Source: Bacteroidota bacterium (GTDB taxonomy: Bacteria > Bacteroidota > Bacteroidia > Chitinophagales > LD1). Taken from it: 64,000 bases of DNA. The number at the start of each line of letters is the position of its first letter. The first letter of the stretch is position 1. The position numbers and the translations under genes are program-made. The DNA lies in NCBI GenBank assembly GCA_018267385.1, contig JAFDYN010000006.1, positions 1 through 64,000 on the forward strand, written 5' to 3'. Under the pieces are notes generated by a model, which was given only the letters and a program-made list of their open reading frames with translations, did no database searches and was not told the DNA's origin. This document shows positions 60,984 to 64,000 of the stretch, piece after piece.

Positions 60984-62834
60984 ATGAAAAATGCAAAATT
61001 TTATTTTTTCTTACTGTTATCTATGTGTTTTACCAGATTATCTGCACAGTCCTATCACTATGTCAGTGATGACTCTTGGGAGGTCACTACTACGCAGCAA
61101 ACTACCACGGCTTGGACGACGACTTCCGGGGCGTGGACTAACTCCAAATACTCAGGATTTAATAGTGATTGTCCTACCTATGCTTCTGGTGTTGCGATAG
61201 CATCGCCTATGTGGTATACCCCTATTACACTTGGATCATGTCTGACCAATCCCAATAATACGCTTCCCGCCAGTGCCAACTCGAATCAATGGGTATATTT
61301 CCGCAAGACATTTTCTCTTACAGGCACCAATGCGACTACTTTCTCTCTTCATGTGAAGGCCGATGATACGGTATTGGTATACATCAATGGTAACAGAATT
61401 ACTTCGTCAGCCCCTGGAGGAGAGGTCAATACGAGTACTATTAATCCTGCGTGGTTGACATGCGGCACTAACTATATAGCTATACAGGCAGCCAACTATA
61501 ACGGCTCGGGTAATGCTGATGCCAACACTTGCGCCTGCTGGTGGGTATCTTGCAATTTTTCTATCACTTGCGCCCCTATAGTCCTCACGCCTACCATTAA
61601 CCTTTCCTGCAATGGGACCAATAATGCCAGCATTTCTGTCACGGCATCAGGTGGTATACCGTCATACACCTACCAATGGCTCGACGGGCCTACGGGTTCT
61701 ACCCGGACTGGCCTGGCACCAGGCACCTATTATCTGGGTGTCACTGATAGCAAGGGCTGTAACACTACGGGCACCTATACCATCACTAAGCCCGCTGTAC
61801 TCAGTGCGACAGCGACCGTTACAAAAAATGTCTCATGCTACGGAGGTAGCAATGGTGCAGCGTCAATAGCCGTCAGCGGAGGTACGCCAGGCTATAACTA
61901 CACGTGGAGCCCATCAGCCTCTGGCAGCAATCCGACCGCTCTCTCAGCGGGCAGCTATAATGTAACCGTAAAGGATGCCAATAACTGCAGCCTGGTGAAA
62001 AGCGTGACTGTCACTCAGCCTGCTGCCTTCAGTGCCTCAGTGAGCGTCACGTCCTCTTCCAAGGCATGTCCTTGCAATGGTGCTGCTACTATCACTCCCT
62101 CTGGTGGTACCTGGCCCTATGCCTATAGCTGGAACGGGACCAGCGGCAGCGCTTCTATGAGTGGGCTTTGCGGCGGTTCCTATGCTGTCACTGTCACAGA
62201 TATAGCCGGTTGTACCTATCCAGTTACTGTCAGTGTACCAGGTACAGCAGCACTTAGCGTTTCAGTTAGTTCGGCATGCTTCAGTGCTAACGCCCCTAGT
62301 GCCGCCAGTCTGACAGCTACGGTTACAGGTGGCAACTCTGCATTCACATACAGTTGGTCTGCTAGCGGTCCGGCCTCTGGTACTATAGTGGGTACCACGA
62401 CCGCAGCCACTATAACGGCTTACTATCCGACTGCTAGTGGTGCAGGCAAATGTACCCGGTACAACGTGACCGTGACAGATAGCAAAGGATGTACAGTTAC
62501 TGCATACACGGATGTATGTACAGCGGATGCATGCAAGACAAACAACAGCGTCGATCTGAGCAGCCTGGGCGAGATCGCTAGTACAGACAATATACTGCAG
62601 GTATACCCTAATCCATCTTCAGACCACATATCTGTCAGCTATCATGCAGATGCACTGCAGAGCGGATCTATACGTCTCATAGATGCCCTGGGACGTGTAG
62701 TATATACGTGTGAGGTGAGTGGCGCATCTGGTGTCAAGGATGTCGATGTGGCATCTCTGGCGGTAGGCACTTACATTGTAGTACTCGATAGCGCAGGCCA
62801 TAACATAGGTATTACCAATATCGTCAAGAGATGA
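60984..62834 (+). CDS. secreted SprB-repeat protein with T9SS type A sorting domain
   Basis: 616-aa secreted protein. Signal peptide MKNAKFYFFLLLSMCFTRLSAQ. An N-terminal lectin-like jelly-roll domain (about 25-190) shows QWVYFRKTFSLTG and VLVYINGNRITSS, recalling carbohydrate-binding modules. Three to four SprB-type repeats follow (NLSCNGTNNASISVTASGG, NVSCYGGSNGAASIAVSGG, and further ones). The C-terminal type A CTD includes LQVYPNPSSDHISVSYH and VGTYIVVLDS. Base composition here is somewhat lower in GC than the neighbouring genes. Confidence 0.9.
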   Translation: MKNAKFYFFLLLSMCFTRLSAQSYHYVSDDSWEVTTTQQTTTAWTTTSGAWTNSKYSGFNSDCPTYASGVAIASPMWYTPITLGSCLTNPNNTLPASANSNQWVYFRKTFSLTGTNATTFSLHVKADDTVLVYINGNRITSSAPGGEVNTSTINPAWLTCGTNYIAIQAANYNGSGNADANTCACWWVSCNFSITCAPIVLTPTINLSCNGTNNASISVTASGGIPSYTYQWLDGPTGSTRTGLAPGTYYLGVTDSKGCNTTGTYTITKPAVLSATATVTKNVSCYGGSNGAASIAVSGGTPGYNYTWSPSASGSNPTALSAGSYNVTVKDANNCSLVKSVTVTQPAAFSASVSVTSSSKACPCNGAATITPSGGTWPYAYSWNGTSGSASMSGLCGGSYAVTVTDIAGCTYPVTVSVPGTAALSVSVSSACFSANAPSAASLTATVTGGNSAFTYSWSASGPASGTIVGTTTAATITAYYPTASGAGKCTRYNVTVTDSKGCTVTAYTDVCTADACKTNNSVDLSSLGEIASTDNILQVYPNPSSDHISVSYHADALQSGSIRLIDALGRVVYTCEVSGASGVKDVDVASLAVGTYIVVLDSAGHNIGITNIVKR

Positions 62835-62968
62835 CCATGACATTTCTATAGCATAGTCATATGCATCGGGATCACCTGCTTTCTCCGGAGGGCAGGTGAT
62901 TTTATGATATGGCGTGAGAAAAGGATCGCGATCATTCCCTTGCCGCCGGATCGGGGCAGAATTCCCGA

Positions 62969-64000
62969 CTAGAAGGTTACAGAAAACTCCTTCTTTTCTC
63001 CTCCTCTTTTTACGATCACTTTGGTGGTCTTGCCCTTGTCAAACTTATTCAGCGCGTCCACGTAGCTGTAGATATCCTTCACCGGATAATCGCCCAGCTG
63101 GATGATCACGTCGTCTGCCTTGAGGCCGGCCTTCTGTGCAGGTTTATTGTCTGACACACCGTCTACGCGCACACCCGGCTTGTCATAGGCGTAGTCCGGC
63201 ATGATGCCCATTGACACTTTGAAGGTGGACGTCTTTGACTCATGTGTAGACGTTTTCTGAAAGGCCAGCTTAGGATAATTCTGAACGGAGTCTACTACCA
63301 GCTTTGCCAGGTCTATCACTCGCTTCTCCCCTTCGTAGTTGATCTTGTCAGCTACATCGGTCGGCTTGTGATAGTCGCTATGCTGCCCGGTGAAGAAGAA
63401 CAGTACCGGAATATCCTTCAGGTAGAAGGAGGTCTGGTCTGAGGGACCTATCCCCGCAGAGTCATACTTCAGCACGACATCTGAGCGCGTATTATTCAGC
63501 ATAGGCTCCCAGATACTGCTCGTGCCTGTACCGTAGACTATCACCTTGCGCGTAGAGTCATTGAGGCGGCCTATCATATCCATATTGATCATGCAGTCGG
63601 TCTCGTACAGCGGGATAGTAGGATGGTTCACATAGTACTTGCTACCTATCAGCCCTGCCTCCTCTGCCGAGAAGCAGATGAAAAGTATGTTGTACTTCTC
63701 CGTCACACCATTGCTCGTGAAGATCCGCGCCAGCTCCAGTACGCCTGCCGTACCGGAGGCATTGTCGTCAGCGCCGTGATGTATCTTGCCCTTAGGATTT
63801 GCGTCGAGCGAGTTGCCCCGAGTGCCATCGCCCAGATGGTCATAGTGCGCTCCTATCACGATGGTATACTCTGCCTTATTGTCCAGCAGGCCTATCACAT
63901 TCGTGCCGTGGTACAGCTCACCGGTAGTAGCCTCCGCAGTATCATGTGGGTTCTTTGACATGTGATAGGTGAAGTGCTGGTAGAAGCTATTCTCCGCTGT
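62969..64000 (-). CDS. M28 family zinc peptidase with C-terminal PDZ (partial)
   Basis: The reading frame stays open to the right edge, so the N-terminus, presumably with its signal peptide, is missing. The M28 aminopeptidase core has metal ligands in GAHYDHLGDG, GADDNASGTAGVLEL, CFSAEEAGLIGSKYY (catalytic Glu-Glu) and MINMDMIGRLN. The C-terminal 90 residues form a PDZ-like domain (GVSDNKPAQKAGLKADDVIIQLGDYPVKD). Probably a periplasmic or secreted aminopeptidase. Confidence 0.93.
   Translation of the reverse strand, partial: TAENSFYQHFTYHMSKNPHDTAEATTGELYHGTNVIGLLDNKAEYTIVIGAHYDHLGDGTRGNSLDANPKGKIHHGADDNASGTAGVLELARIFTSNGVTEKYNILFICFSAEEAGLIGSKYYVNHPTIPLYETDCMINMDMIGRLNDSTRKVIVYGTGTSSIWEPMLNNTRSDVVLKYDSAGIGPSDQTSFYLKDIPVLFFFTGQHSDYHKPTDVADKINYEGEKRVIDLAKLVVDSVQNYPKLAFQKTSTHESKTSTFKVSMGIMPDYAYDKPGVRVDGVSDNKPAQKAGLKADDVIIQLGDYPVKDIYSYVDALNKFDKGKTTKVIVKRGGEKKEFSVTF

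Overview
The window comes from a Bacteroidota bacterium, most likely of the Chitinophagales. The evidence is type IX secretion (T9SS) C-terminal sorting domains of both type A and type B, SprB-type repeats, a GH92 mannosidase beside a FucP-like sugar permease, TAnnTTTG promoter boxes, and lipoproteins with N-terminal SC lipoboxes. Base composition is moderate. I saw no rRNA, tRNA or CRISPR array. Genus assignment would need marker genes that are absent here.

Layout. 0.15-5.6 kb: an NtrC-type response regulator, then a primase-like toprim protein and a RecA-fold ATPase of plasmid/phage replication type. Those two are separated by about 1.9 kb holding two composite repeats, a small GIY-YIG nuclease gene between them, and an AT-rich unknown gene bracketed by matching hairpins. 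5.9-11.3 kb: a TPR/coiled-coil/LuxR-HTH regulator divergent from a 1194-aa collagen-like surface protein. 11.5-16.1 kb: trehalase-family hydrolase, TesB thioesterase, a lipoprotein, a sialidase and PhnA. 16.2-19.9 kb: a sulfur module with a DUF6132-like membrane protein, two small rhodaneses, a second small membrane protein and a rhodanese-thioredoxin lipoprotein. It converges on a CoA-disulfide-reductase/rhodanese fusion, and both transcription units carry the same 16-bp Crp/Fnr-like site at the same distance from a -7 box. 20-24.3 kb: SRPBCC protein, acetyl-CoA synthetase and an outer-membrane barrel. 24.4-37 kb: a second collagen/beta-roll giant (1646 aa), an unknown helical protein, and a 1963-aa SprB-repeat T9SS type B protein.

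37.2-41.4 kb: a tightly packed sugar operon, GH92 mannosidase > DUF6883 > DUF4926 > MFS sugar transporter. 41.5-42.7 kb: an IS3-family element whose orfB is frameshifted. 42.8-57.9 kb: housekeeping and envelope genes (OmpA with thrombospondin-3 repeats, dihydroorotase, an FecE-like ATPase, T9SS cargo, a TlpA-like thioredoxin, a response regulator, FolB, glutaryl-CoA dehydrogenase, a deoxynucleoside kinase with a histone-H1-like tail, TrpS). 57.9-64 kb: GatC, a LolD-like ATPase, a PPOX-fold stress protein, a PduO adenosyltransferase, another T9SS/SprB protein and an M28 peptidase cut by the window edge. Two dispersed inverted-repeat elements lie around 58.3 and 59.2 kb.

The parts most worth following are the rhodanese/CoADR sulfur module with its shared promoter architecture, the repeat/GIY-YIG/unknown-gene insertion in the primase-ATPase pair, and the two collagen-beta-roll surface proteins.
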